DNA of 64,000 nt from Mesorhizobium sp. ES1-4 (lineage in GTDB: Bacteria > Pseudomonadota > Alphaproteobacteria > Rhizobiales > Rhizobiaceae): assembly GCF_020164745.1 (NCBI RefSeq), contig NZ_JAIUGV010000002.1:62001-126000 (forward strand), written 5' to 3'. Position 1 is the first letter of the stretch. Each line of letters begins with the position of its first letter. Below are positions 53,665 through 61,304 of this stretch, one piece after another. Made by a program: the position numbers and the translations under genes. The notes below the pieces were generated by a model. The model worked only from the letters and a program-made list of their open reading frames with translations, searched no databases and was not told where the DNA came from.

Positions 53665-53698
53665 CGGCGATCGTTTTTATTCTTGTTGTCGATCGCCG
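53665..53698. promoter_or_regulatory. Nine-base inverted repeat upstream of the decarboxylase gene
   Basis: CGGCGATCG and CGATCGCCG are exact inverted copies separated by 16 T-rich bases (53674-53689). The loop contains the 12-mer TATTCTTGTTGT also found upstream of the BMP importer. It lies 27 bases upstream of the decarboxylase start within the 72-base gap after the PEBP gene. It could be an operator, an internal promoter or a transcript processing or attenuation hairpin. Confidence 0.4.
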
Positions 53699-53710
53699 AC
53701 GCCGCAAACT

Positions 53711-54169
53711 TCATTTGTTTTCGTAGGTGCCTACGATCCGATTTTGCTCGATGATGTTTCCGGCATATTTCTGGAGGAATTCCTCCCTGGTGGGCGTGCC
53801 CTCTACTTTCGTGTCCAGCGCATAGACCCAGAAATAGTAGTGATGCAGCCCATGGCCGGCGGGCGGCTGAGGTCCGTAGTACTGCTTGCCGCCGGCGCCG
53901 TTAGGCCCCACGCGGAACTTCTCCTGCGCGTCCGAAAGGTCGGTGGTCGACGGATCGATGCCGTAGACGACCCAATGCGTGAAGCCGTTGGGCAAGGGCG
54001 CGTCGGGATCATGGCAGATGACCGCGAGCTCTTTCGTGCCTGCCGGGACGCCGCTGACCGTAAGCCTGGGCAAGACATTGCCCTTGTCGCCGGCATGCTC
54101 GTCGCGCAATTTCCCGAGCGGCTGGAAATCCGCGGATGTGATCTTGAGGTCCTTGATATTCAGGGGCAT
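53711..54169 (-). CDS. PEBP (YbhB/YbcL) family protein in the B6 operon
   Basis: This 152-residue cytoplasmic phosphatidylethanolamine-binding-like protein has CHDPDAPLPNGFTHWVVYGI and GPQPPAGHGLHHYYFWVYALD, the two ligand-pocket motifs of the family. Bacterial PEBPs have no settled function; they bind small anions. It sits between the DUF1185 and decarboxylase genes on the same strand, 30 bases after DUF1185. No pathway step needs it, so a binding, chaperoning or hydrolytic role on an intermediate is open. Confidence 0.85.
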   Translation of the reverse strand: MPLNIKDLKITSADFQPLGKLRDEHAGDKGNVLPRLTVSGVPAGTKELAVICHDPDAPLPNGFTHWVVYGIDPSTTDLSDAQEKFRVGPNGAGGKQYYGPQPPAGHGLHHYYFWVYALDTKVEGTPTREEFLQKYAGNIIEQNRIVGTYENK

Positions 54170-54199
54170 GGAATTCGTCCTTCGCCAATTTCGATCGAA

Positions 54200-54790
54200 C
54201 TAGACACCGGCCTTGAGGTCGGCGACGGATTTGCCGCCGACGCGCTGATGCACGCGCGGACCCGACGCGACGGCGACGCAGATCAAAAGCTCGTCCGGGC
54301 GCGGGCCATCCGGCACGCAGAAGGTGACGGCATCGTAGTGGGAACGGATATAGAGCTCATCCTTGTGGGCGAGCGGAATATCGATGGATGTGCCGGCGGC
54401 GGCGACCTTGCTGACCGAGGAAATCCAGGCCTTGCCGCCGCCCACCTGCTGGCGCAGCGGATCTCCAAACACAGTGGTGATGCAGGCGACGACATGTTCC
54501 TGCTCGCCGGCCGTGCCCGCGATACCGCCCTTGCCATAGCTTTCGACAGGCCTGTTGCCGAGCAGCGCCACGGCCCGCTCGCCGAGCGCATGACCGATAG
54601 CCGAACTCGGATCGGTCAGTTCGGACAGTTCGGCGACGAACTTTCCGGCGTACGGATTGCGTATGACGACGCCTGTCGCGACTTTGACGAGGGTCTCGCC
54701 AGGTTTGCCGCCGTCATGCCGGCTTTCCTGGACCGAGGAGTACCATCCCCTGACATCGTAGTCCCGTTCGACTTCACTGGAATAGTTCAT
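54200..54790 (-). CDS. DUF1185 (amino-acid-synthesis-like) family protein in the B6 operon
   Basis: This 196-residue cytoplasmic protein starts RDYDVRGWYSS and has VATGVVIRNPYAGKF, LGERAVALLG, ESYGKGGIAG, GEQEHVVACI and GGGKAWISSV, matching PF06684 from memory. The family has no proven biochemical function. Homologues are often linked to catabolic dehydrogenases and oxygenases. It lies between the ring-opening oxygenase and PEBP genes and is probably co-transcribed. None of the known pathway reactions is unassigned, so it may handle an unstable ring-opened product or a side reaction. Confidence 0.8.
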   Translation of the reverse strand: MNYSSEVERDYDVRGWYSSVQESRHDGGKPGETLVKVATGVVIRNPYAGKFVAELSELTDPSSAIGHALGERAVALLGNRPVESYGKGGIAGTAGEQEHVVACITTVFGDPLRQQVGGGKAWISSVSKVAAAGTSIDIPLAHKDELYIRSHYDAVTFCVPDGPRPDELLICVAVASGPRVHQRVGGKSVADLKAGV

Positions 54791-54857
54791 CTTTATCTCC
54801 TGAAGGGAGCGCTGCTCGCGCGCGCCCCGATTAATTCGTTGACCGGCTTGTCCGGCG

Positions 54858-55997
54858 CTACTGCGGCCATGAGTAGACGCGGCGGAGCGGGTCGTAGCGG
54901 GCTGCTTCCAGGGCTGCCGGCGTGAACATGTTCCCCTTCGAGAGCGAGCGGTTCGCCGCATAGTCGCCGGACAGGGCCTGGCAGCGATCGGTGATCGGGC
55001 GAATGCGCTTCTCCCACGCGACGAGCGCATCCTCGACCGAAGAGCCCGCCTGCAGATCCTGCGACAGGCTGAAGGCATTGACCATCGCGCAGCCGGCGCC
55101 CTGGGCAAGAGCCGGGCACATCGCATGCGCGGCATCGCCCACGAGGGCGACCTTGCCTCTTGTCCAGCTGTCCAGCTTGGTCGTCTCGTACTTGTCGTAC
55201 CTGGCGGTTTTCAGCTTCGCCGCCTCGATCAGGCAAGGCTCGAGAAAGGGAAACATCTCGACCCAAACCTCAAGGTCGATCGGAACCTGTGACCCGCGAG
55301 GATCGGCGGCTGGGGCCATGAGGCCAAGATACAGCTCATTCTCGTTGCAGGGCGAGTAAAGTATCCGCTGAACGCGCGGCCAGAAGTTCCACATGTCTAT
55401 GGTGTTGTCCCATTCGCCGTGGCCGAGTTCCTTCTTTTTACGAGGGACAATCAGCCGGATGAGACCGTCCTTGGAAACCCATCTGTCCTGTTTGAAGCCA
55501 ATGGAATCCCTGACCTTGGAGCCAACCCCGTCGGCACCGACGATCAGGTCGGCTTCGAGTACCTCTCCGGTCTGCAGGGTCAGGCGGCCTTCCGGATCGG
55601 CGGCGACCGCCTCGGAGTTGACTGATATGTCGACGCCCAGCGCACGGGCGCGGTTGACCAGGGCATCATGCAGGTGGCTCCGGGTCATGATGCGCCAGGG
55701 CAGACCGTTGAACGTCTCCTTGGAAACGGACTTGTTGTGCATCCAGGTCTCGTAGGTCGGAGGCGTGTGGGAGCCCTGCAGAACATCATCCAGGGCGCCC
55801 AGTCCCTCGAGCACGCGAAGGCCATTGTGCCAGAGATAGATACCCGCGCCGAACGCCCGGAGTTCCGAGCTCTTTTCGTGCAGCCTGACGTCCCAACCGT
55901 TCTGCCTCAAAGCAATGGCGGCTGTCAGGCCGGCAAAGCCGCCGCCGGCGACCTCGGCACGGCGCGCCTTACCCTGGGTTTTGTTTACATTGGCCAT
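54858..55997 (-). CDS. 2-Methyl-3-hydroxypyridine-5-carboxylate oxygenase (ring-opening flavoprotein)
   Basis: This FAD- and NADH-dependent enzyme inserts two oxygen atoms and opens the pyridine ring to give (E)-2-(acetamidomethylene)succinate. The 379-residue protein belongs to the PHBH-type monooxygenases: VAGGGFAGLTAAIAL at 16-30, the GADGVGSKVRD motif and GDAAHAMCPALAQG. It is nearly identical in my memory to the M. loti enzyme (mlr6788), including length. It is the second gene of the unit, 44 bases after the hydrolase gene. Confidence 0.93.
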   Translation of the reverse strand: MANVNKTQGKARRAEVAGGGFAGLTAAIALRQNGWDVRLHEKSSELRAFGAGIYLWHNGLRVLEGLGALDDVLQGSHTPPTYETWMHNKSVSKETFNGLPWRIMTRSHLHDALVNRARALGVDISVNSEAVAADPEGRLTLQTGEVLEADLIVGADGVGSKVRDSIGFKQDRWVSKDGLIRLIVPRKKKELGHGEWDNTIDMWNFWPRVQRILYSPCNENELYLGLMAPAADPRGSQVPIDLEVWVEMFPFLEPCLIEAAKLKTARYDKYETTKLDSWTRGKVALVGDAAHAMCPALAQGAGCAMVNAFSLSQDLQAGSSVEDALVAWEKRIRPITDRCQALSGDYAANRSLSKGNMFTPAALEAARYDPLRRVYSWPQ

Positions 55998-56041
55998 TTT
56001 CTATCCTGATGCTGCGTACAAGAAGACGGCGTGCTGGGCCG

Positions 56042-56878
56042 TCAGGCGTCGATGAAATTCGTGATGGCTTTCAGCGTGATCTCGGGAGCGACCTCGTTGA
56101 CGTAATGGTCGGCGCCAGGCACGACGACCACGGGCAGATCGGGCCGCAGCCGGCTTGTCTTTGCCAGTGCCGCCGCCGAAACCAATTTGCTCGCCTCGCC
56201 CCGAACGATGAGAACGGGCTTCGTCACATCCCGATAGGCGGGCACCAGGTCCGATCGCAGGCCCCTGGCGGTCTGGGCCATGGCCGCGGGGGACGCCAAC
56301 GGCCGCAGGCCGCCGTCGACCCGCTGATAGCCGCTTTCGGCTCTGATCCTGATGGCGTCCGCGGGAATGTTCGGATAGCGGCCGGCAAGATAGGATTCGA
56401 CGGCTCCTATATCCTCGAAAAGCTGGCTTCCCGCGTTCACCCGGGCCTCCAACGCATCCAACGGCTCGGCTTCGATATAGGGCGTGAAGTCGATTGCAAT
56501 GACCGATCGCACTAGGTCCGGATATTTCACGGCGGCCGTGACGGCGTTTCTCGCGCCAAGCGAATGTCCGACGAGGATGGCGGCCCCCCGGTCGAGCGTG
56601 CGGATCAGGCCGGCAATGTCGTCCGCGTAGTCATTCGCCTCGTAGCCGCTTTCCGGCTTGTCACTGAGGCCATGCCCCCTCTGGTCGACGGCTATGGTCG
56701 TGAAGCGATCCGAGAGCCGTGCCATCAGCGGTGTGAAGACGGCGGAGTTGGAGGTTATGCCGTGGAAAAACAGCATCACCGGGCCGTTGCCCCTCTCGCG
56801 CACATTCAAGGCGATGCGGCCGGTGTCGATGCGCCGCGAACCGAATTGGTCGCAAGCTATCCCTGCCGCCATGTTCAT
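56042..56878 (-). CDS. (E)-2-(Acetamidomethylene)succinate hydrolase
   Basis: Last pathway step: hydrolyses the ring-opened product to succinic semialdehyde, acetate, ammonia and CO2. The 278-residue alpha/beta hydrolase has nucleophile S106 in VGHSLGARN, D130 in VIAIDFTP and H258 in GADHYV. The numbers equal those I recall for the M. loti enzyme (mlr6787), which supports the ATG at 56878 as start. The oxyanion-hole segment FFHGITSNS is also intact. It heads the second B6 unit, divergent from the GntR regulator. Confidence 0.93.
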   Translation of the reverse strand: MNMAAGIACDQFGSRRIDTGRIALNVRERGNGPVMLFFHGITSNSAVFTPLMARLSDRFTTIAVDQRGHGLSDKPESGYEANDYADDIAGLIRTLDRGAAILVGHSLGARNAVTAAVKYPDLVRSVIAIDFTPYIEAEPLDALEARVNAGSQLFEDIGAVESYLAGRYPNIPADAIRIRAESGYQRVDGGLRPLASPAAMAQTARGLRSDLVPAYRDVTKPVLIVRGEASKLVSAAALAKTSRLRPDLPVVVVPGADHYVNEVAPEITLKAITNFIDA

Positions 56879-56938
56879 GATCCTCACCGTCACTGTCCTT
56901 CTCATTCAAAAGGATCATACAGCCGGAGAGACGTCAAG

Positions 56939-57021
56939 AAGATTGTCTGACATTCTTGCAATCTTCAGATTTGACAATCTGGCTATTCCCCTCGGCTTGG
57001 CGTATGCTGGTTGGAAGATTG
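56939..57021. promoter_or_regulatory. Cluster of AGATTG half-sites (candidate GntR operators)
   Basis: The divergent region between the hydrolase and gntR genes has four copies of AGATTG or its complement: 56940-56945 (forward), 56959-56964 and 56975-56980 (reverse) and 57016-57021 (forward). The first two form AAGATTG-N13-CAATCTT (56939-56965). A CAGATT-TGAC-AATCTG dyad covers 56966-56981 and TGTCTGACA covers 56944-56952. A TTGACA box at 56971-56976 overlaps the dyad. This is a typical arrangement for autoregulation by a divergent GntR protein. Confidence 0.5.
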
Positions 57022-57047
57022 CGACTCAAACCCATGAGACGTTACAG

Positions 57048-57719
57048 ATGCCTCCAGATTTGAATTTGCGAATCTCGCCACGGACAGTGCAACGGGAGAC
57101 CGTGGACAAGTTGCGGCTCGCCATCTTCTCCGGGCTGTTCCAGCCGGGAAGCCGCCTCATCGAAAGTCAGCTGTGCGCGCAACTCGGCATTAGTCGCCCC
57201 TCGCTAAGGGAAGCTTTGCGCAGTCTGGAGGCCGAGCGCCTGATCGAGATCGTACCCAATCGCGGGCCGTCGATACCGTCACTGTCGTGGGAGGTGGCAA
57301 CCGCCATTTACGAGGTTCGAGAGCTGTTGGAAGTCGAGGCCGCGGGACGATGCGCTTCGAGAATATCCCCGGAGCAGTTGCGTGAACTCGAAAAATCTCT
57401 TTCCGCGTTCGAAGAGGCTGCATCCAGCAATGACAGCCTGGCGCAGGTCATGACGGCCGCGGACTTCTATTCGATCATACTCGCCAATTGCGGGAATCCC
57501 ATCCTGGAGGAAGTCCATCGTGGCCTGGTGGCCAGGATCAGCTTCTTTCGAGGACGGTCGATGTCATTGGAGGGCCGGGCACAAAGCAGCCTGGCGGAGA
57601 TGAAGGAGATATTCGAATGCATCGCCGCCGGTGACGAGAAGGCCGCCCGCAAAGCCTCGAAAAATCACCTGTTGAAGGCGAAAGCGGCAGCGAAGATGTC
57701 CATGGACAGCGAAATGTGA
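57048..57719 (+). CDS. GntR-family (FCD-type) transcriptional regulator of the B6 locus
   Basis: The 223-residue regulator has a winged helix at about 18-80 (LFQPGSRLIESQLCAQLGISRPSLREALRSLEAERLI split by the usual turn) and an FCD ligand-binding domain. The usual FCD metal ligands are only partly kept: the late NHLLK histidine is present, but the positions normally holding the two middle histidines read Y (DFYSII) and M/K (AEMKEIFE). Ligand sensing may therefore not use a metal. The ATG at 57048 is chosen; upstream frame extends through the operator cluster and is not coding. It is divergent from the degradation operon and followed by pyridoxine oxidase, so it probably controls both. Confidence 0.88.
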   Translation: MPPDLNLRISPRTVQRETVDKLRLAIFSGLFQPGSRLIESQLCAQLGISRPSLREALRSLEAERLIEIVPNRGPSIPSLSWEVATAIYEVRELLEVEAAGRCASRISPEQLRELEKSLSAFEEAASSNDSLAQVMTAADFYSIILANCGNPILEEVHRGLVARISFFRGRSMSLEGRAQSSLAEMKEIFECIAAGDEKAARKASKNHLLKAKAAAKMSMDSEM

Positions 57720-57773
57720 ATTTTTCGCAAGACTGTTTGCTCCGTCTGAAAAGTTGAACTCCCTCGCGATGTT

Positions 57774-57818
57774 GCGGATCGGGGATCCGCCGAACGCGGA
57801 TCAGGCGGGGTTACCCCG
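57774..57818. promoter_or_regulatory. Two adjacent inverted repeats between gntR and pyridoxine oxidase
   Basis: GCGGATC-GGG-GATCCGC (57774-57790) is followed by CGGGG-TTA-CCCCG (57806-57818). Both have short loops and lack a T tract. They may be a weak terminator for gntR, an operator for the oxidase gene, or a regulatory hairpin about 55-100 bases upstream of its start. Confidence 0.35.
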
Positions 57819-57871
57819 TATGGGTCAGACATGCCGGCCGTCGAAGCCAGCAAGCGGCGGATGGAGTGATG

Positions 57872-59434
57872 ATGACCGGTGCCAATGTCGAGCGCAGAGC
57901 GAATTCCGATATCGTCATCGTCGGCGGCGGGTCGGCTGGCGCGTTGCTTGCATCGCGACTGAGTGAAGAGCCGGACAGTCGCGTCCTGCTCATCGAGGCA
58001 GGCGAAGAGGCCGCCGACCCCGACATATGGACCCCAGCCGCCTGGCCGGCGCTTCAGGGGCGCGGCTACGATTGGGACTATCGCACGGAGCCGCAAAGCG
58101 GGACCGCGGGCCGGACACATCGTTGGGCGCGCGGGCGGTTGATCGGCGGCTCGAGTTGCCTTCACGCTATGGGCTACATGCGCGGCCACCCCGGGGATTT
58201 CCAGGCGTGGGTCGACGCGACTGGCGATAACAGATGGAGCTGGGATGAATTGCTGCCCGCGTTTCAGGCTATCGAAGATCACCCGCTCGGTGGCAACGGC
58301 CTTTACGGCAAGGGCGGGCCGATGCCGGTCCATTTGCCGACCGACGAGGTAAGTCCGGTCGCGCGCGCGTTCATCGAGGCAGGCGCTTCGCTCGGCCTGC
58401 CGCGTCTTGAAGGTCACAACAGCGGACAGATGATCGGCGTCACCCCAAACTCCTTGAACATTCGCGACGGACGGCGGGTTACGGCGGCCGACGCCTGGCT
58501 CACGCCGGCTGCTCGAAGCCGCAAGAACCTGACTGTTCTTACGGGATCGCGGGTGCGGCGGCTCAAGCTGGAGGGCAATCAGGTCCGCGGCCTGGAGGTC
58601 GTGGGACGACAAGGGCCGGTCGAAATCCTTGCGGATCGAGTCGTGCTTTGCGCCGGCGCGCTGGAAAGTCCGGCTTTGCTGATGCGCTCCGGCATCGGTC
58701 CGCACGATATACTCGATGCCGCGGGCGTCGGCTGCTTGATCGATATGCCGGAAGTCGGTCGAAACCTTCAGGACCACCTGCTTGGCGCCGGCAACCTTTA
58801 TGCGGCGCGCAAGCCCGTTCCTCCATCGCGCCTGCAGCACTCCGAGTCGATGGCCTATATGCGCGCCGATGGGTTCACCGGCACCGGTCAGCCGGAAATC
58901 GTCGTTGGTTGCGGCGTCGCGCCGATCGTGTCCGAAGCCTTTCAGGCGCCTGCCGCCGGCACTGCATATTCGTTGCTGTTCGGGATAACCCATCCGACGA
59001 GCCGCGGCAGCGTGCGCATAAGTGGGCCGGAACTCGATGACCGGCTGATCATCGACCCCGCATACTTGCAAAGCGGCCGGGACCGTGTGCTGTTTCGCCA
59101 GGCGCTCGATGCGGCCCGGACAATCGGACATCGGGATGAACTCGCCGATTGGCGAGAGCGCGAACTCCTGCCAGGCACCCTCAATAGCGCGGCTGAAATG
59201 GATGACTTCATCGCGCGGTCGGCCATCACACACCATCATCCCTGCGGCACCTGCAGGATGGGGAAAGACCCGGACGCCGTCGTCGATTCGGATCTGCGGC
59301 TCAAGGCGCTCGACAATCTTTTTGTCGTCGACGCTTCGATCATGCCCAGTCTCACCGCGGGACCGATTCACGCCGCGGTTCTCGCGATCGCCGAGACCTT
59401 CGCTCGACGTAGCCGGGAAATCCCACTGTCTTGA
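57872..59434 (+). CDS. Pyridoxine 4-oxidase (GMC family)
   Basis: FAD enzyme oxidising pyridoxine to pyridoxal with oxygen, the entry step for pyridoxine. The product is about 520 residues with VGGGSAGALLASRLS, ARGRLIGGSSCLHAMGYMRG, CAGALESPALLMRSGIG and the catalytic HHHPCGTCRMG. It agrees closely with the M. loti enzyme as I remember it (mll6785), which is also encoded opposite to the rest of the pathway. Start options are GTG 57866, ATG 57869 and ATG 57872; GGAG five bases before the last favours it. It is clearly distinct from the other GMC enzyme at 51163. Confidence 0.92.
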   Translation: MTGANVERRANSDIVIVGGGSAGALLASRLSEEPDSRVLLIEAGEEAADPDIWTPAAWPALQGRGYDWDYRTEPQSGTAGRTHRWARGRLIGGSSCLHAMGYMRGHPGDFQAWVDATGDNRWSWDELLPAFQAIEDHPLGGNGLYGKGGPMPVHLPTDEVSPVARAFIEAGASLGLPRLEGHNSGQMIGVTPNSLNIRDGRRVTAADAWLTPAARSRKNLTVLTGSRVRRLKLEGNQVRGLEVVGRQGPVEILADRVVLCAGALESPALLMRSGIGPHDILDAAGVGCLIDMPEVGRNLQDHLLGAGNLYAARKPVPPSRLQHSESMAYMRADGFTGTGQPEIVVGCGVAPIVSEAFQAPAAGTAYSLLFGITHPTSRGSVRISGPELDDRLIIDPAYLQSGRDRVLFRQALDAARTIGHRDELADWRERELLPGTLNSAAEMDDFIARSAITHHHPCGTCRMGKDPDAVVDSDLRLKALDNLFVVDASIMPSLTAGPIHAAVLAIAETFARRSREIPLS

Positions 59435-59496
59435 TCCGAGGGCTGCGCGCGCCCGTTCGTTCGCGATGAAGCCAGGGCCGCTTGCCGCCTTGTCCC

Positions 59497-60078
59497 TCAG
59501 CGTGCGCTGAGCGCGACCATGCGGTCGAGGGCGGCGCCGAGGCCTTTCAGCGACACCGGAAAACTCAGCTTGGTCTCGGCCGCGCTGGTGACATCGAGCT
59601 TGAGCTCCGTGCCTGCCTTGAGCTTCTGCATCAGCGCCCGATCGATCGGAAACAGCGCCACGCAGCCATTCGGCAGGCAGGTCCTGAACTTCAGCGGTCC
59701 GATGGGCGGCTGGCCGTCGATCTGTGCCGCCACGCCGGGCTCGAACAGGATGCCGAATGGCAGAAGCAAGGTTCCAATCAATCCGCCCTTCTGCCCCACG
59801 CGCAGTTCCACGGCCAGAAGCCTCTGGCCGTTTTTCTGTGTCTGGTCCTGCGTGACCGTGCAGACCCGGGCATTGTCCTGTATGCCGCAGGCCAGTTGCC
59901 AGTCCTGGTAGGTTTCCTGAAGCGACGATGCGCCATTCGGAAGCGACGCCGCCTGCTGCTGTTGTGCGAAAGCGGCCGGCACCGAAGCGGACAAGGCAGC
60001 CGCGCAGACGGCGGCTGCCTTCAGGGAAAAGTGTCTAGGAACCAATGAATGCGGCCTTCTCTTCGGTGCCGGGCACAT
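59497..60078 (-). CDS. IalB-family (invasion-associated locus B) secreted protein
   Basis: The 193-residue protein has a signal peptide (AAAVCAAALSASVPAAFA) and an IalB domain: YQDWQLACG, ARVCTVTQDQ, GTLLLPFGILFEPGVAAQIDG, RTCLPNGCVALFP. IalB proteins of Bartonella and Rhizobiales are small disulfide-bonded envelope proteins linked to host-cell entry; the molecular role is not settled. The ATG at 60078 is chosen over a TTG two codons earlier. It is the last gene of a minus-strand series that begins with the trimeric autotransporter. Confidence 0.88.
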   Translation of the reverse strand: MCPAPKRRPHSLVPRHFSLKAAAVCAAALSASVPAAFAQQQQAASLPNGASSLQETYQDWQLACGIQDNARVCTVTQDQTQKNGQRLLAVELRVGQKGGLIGTLLLPFGILFEPGVAAQIDGQPPIGPLKFRTCLPNGCVALFPIDRALMQKLKAGTELKLDVTSAAETKLSFPVSLKGLGAALDRMVALSAR

Positions 60079-60114
60079 GCCCAAAGGTTCGGCTTCGAGA
60101 CCCTGTGATAACTG

Positions 60115-60576
60115 TCACGTACAGACCCATTCGCGGATTTTGCATTGCACTCCGCCTGCCTCGCAGGCCTGCAGGGCGAGGTCCTCCGCCTCGCGGCGGG
60201 TCTCGGCGGAGTTGACGCCCCAGGGAGTGAACCGGTGCTCCACCTTGTCGGCCACGGCGAGCGCGCCGCAATGCTTGTAGGGAAATCCGGTTTCGTCATC
60301 GTCGTTCCAATGGCGGTGATTGCGGAACACGGCGACGACATTGCAGGCTTTTCCACCGGCGTTCTCGCAATATTTCCGCGCTGTGTCCTTCGCCTCCTGC
60401 CGCTTGTCGGCGCCCCAGAAAAATCCATACTTGGTATCCGTCTGGGAGTAGGCGATTGCCGCCCAGATGCCTTTCTCCTCCTTCAGCGGCTCGGACGGCT
60501 GCACCAGATCGGCCGAGACGACCTGCCCGCTCCACAGCATGGCCAAGCACAAGACCGTCAAACGTCGCGATTTCAT
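60115..60576 (-). CDS. DUF4189 secreted protein
   Basis: The 153-residue protein has a signal peptide (LTVLCLAMLWSGQVVSA) and a DUF4189 domain: WAAIAYSQTDTKYGFFWG, AKDTARKYCENAG, CNVVAVFRNH and CGALAVAD with paired cysteines. DUF4189 proteins are small extracytoplasmic proteins of unknown function. It lies 36 bases upstream of the IalB gene and 46 downstream of the membrane-protein gene, so all are likely one transcript. Confidence 0.85.
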   Translation of the reverse strand: MKSRRLTVLCLAMLWSGQVVSADLVQPSEPLKEEKGIWAAIAYSQTDTKYGFFWGADKRQEAKDTARKYCENAGGKACNVVAVFRNHRHWNDDDETGFPYKHCGALAVADKVEHRFTPWGVNSAETRREAEDLALQACEAGGVQCKIREWVCT

Positions 60577-60622
60577 GGTCCGCAATCCTTTCCAGGGCGC
60601 CTCGCCCGTTCGCTTGCACGCC

Positions 60623-61291
60623 TCACTTCGACGCCGATGCGATGGAAATCACCACGCATGTGCTGCCTGTCGGCAGGAGAAGGGCCTCGCCCGTGCTCCC
60701 GCCAAGCTCGTACACCTCGACCTGTCCGAGATGGTCCGTGATCTTGCTGCCTTGCGGAAGAATGGCCGGAATGTCCGCGCACGGACTGGCGAACGGCGCC
60801 ACCCGCACCATAGCGCCCTCGCAGCCCGAAGCGGTGGGCGATGCGAAGACCACGCCGGCCGCCGGCCCGCTGTACCGGTCGGTGGCATAGTCCATGCCGA
60901 CGAAGGCCTGCACGGCGTGCTTGTCGGCGGCCTGATCGTTCCACAGGGATTTCACGCTGTACTTCGCGCCGGTGGTCAAAAGCTGTCCGAGCACCGGAAA
61001 GACTGTCGAGCAGGCCTGTACGCCGGCTTGCTTGACGTGCTGGAGAAAAGGCGAGTCCGGCAAAGCGGGAGCGGCGGCGGCGTCGGCCTGTGCGGCTGTC
61101 GGGCCGCCGACCAGACCGGCGATCGCGGCATAGTTGGCGCCGGCGAAGCCGATGCCCATCAAGGCCAGCCCCAACAACGACAGGCCAACGATGCGCGGCC
61201 ACCGCCGCGGCGGCTCGGCGATCCTCCCGCGGTCCGGCTCGACGGTCGGATTGCCGCGCGTCGCGGAGATGAATGGGTCTTGCTGGCTCAC
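60623..61291 (-). CDS. Single-span membrane protein of unknown function
   Basis: The 222-residue protein has a basic, Pro-rich N-terminus, one membrane span (IVGLSLLGLALMGIGFAGA) at about 35-53, and a periplasmic domain with five cysteines, VQAFVGMDYATDRYSGPAAGVVFASP, and a C-terminal ELGGSTGEALLLPTG segment. I know no named family. The GTG at 61291 has GAGG seven bases upstream and avoids the overlap with the IalB gene that an ATG at 61372 would need. It is wedged between two IalB-linked genes and may be an assembly partner of the adhesin. Confidence 0.7.
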   Translation of the reverse strand: MSQQDPFISATRGNPTVEPDRGRIAEPPRRWPRIVGLSLLGLALMGIGFAGANYAAIAGLVGGPTAAQADAAAAPALPDSPFLQHVKQAGVQACSTVFPVLGQLLTTGAKYSVKSLWNDQAADKHAVQAFVGMDYATDRYSGPAAGVVFASPTASGCEGAMVRVAPFASPCADIPAILPQGSKITDHLGQVEVYELGGSTGEALLLPTGSTCVVISIASASK

Positions 61292-61304
61292 GGTGCTGCC
61301 TCGG

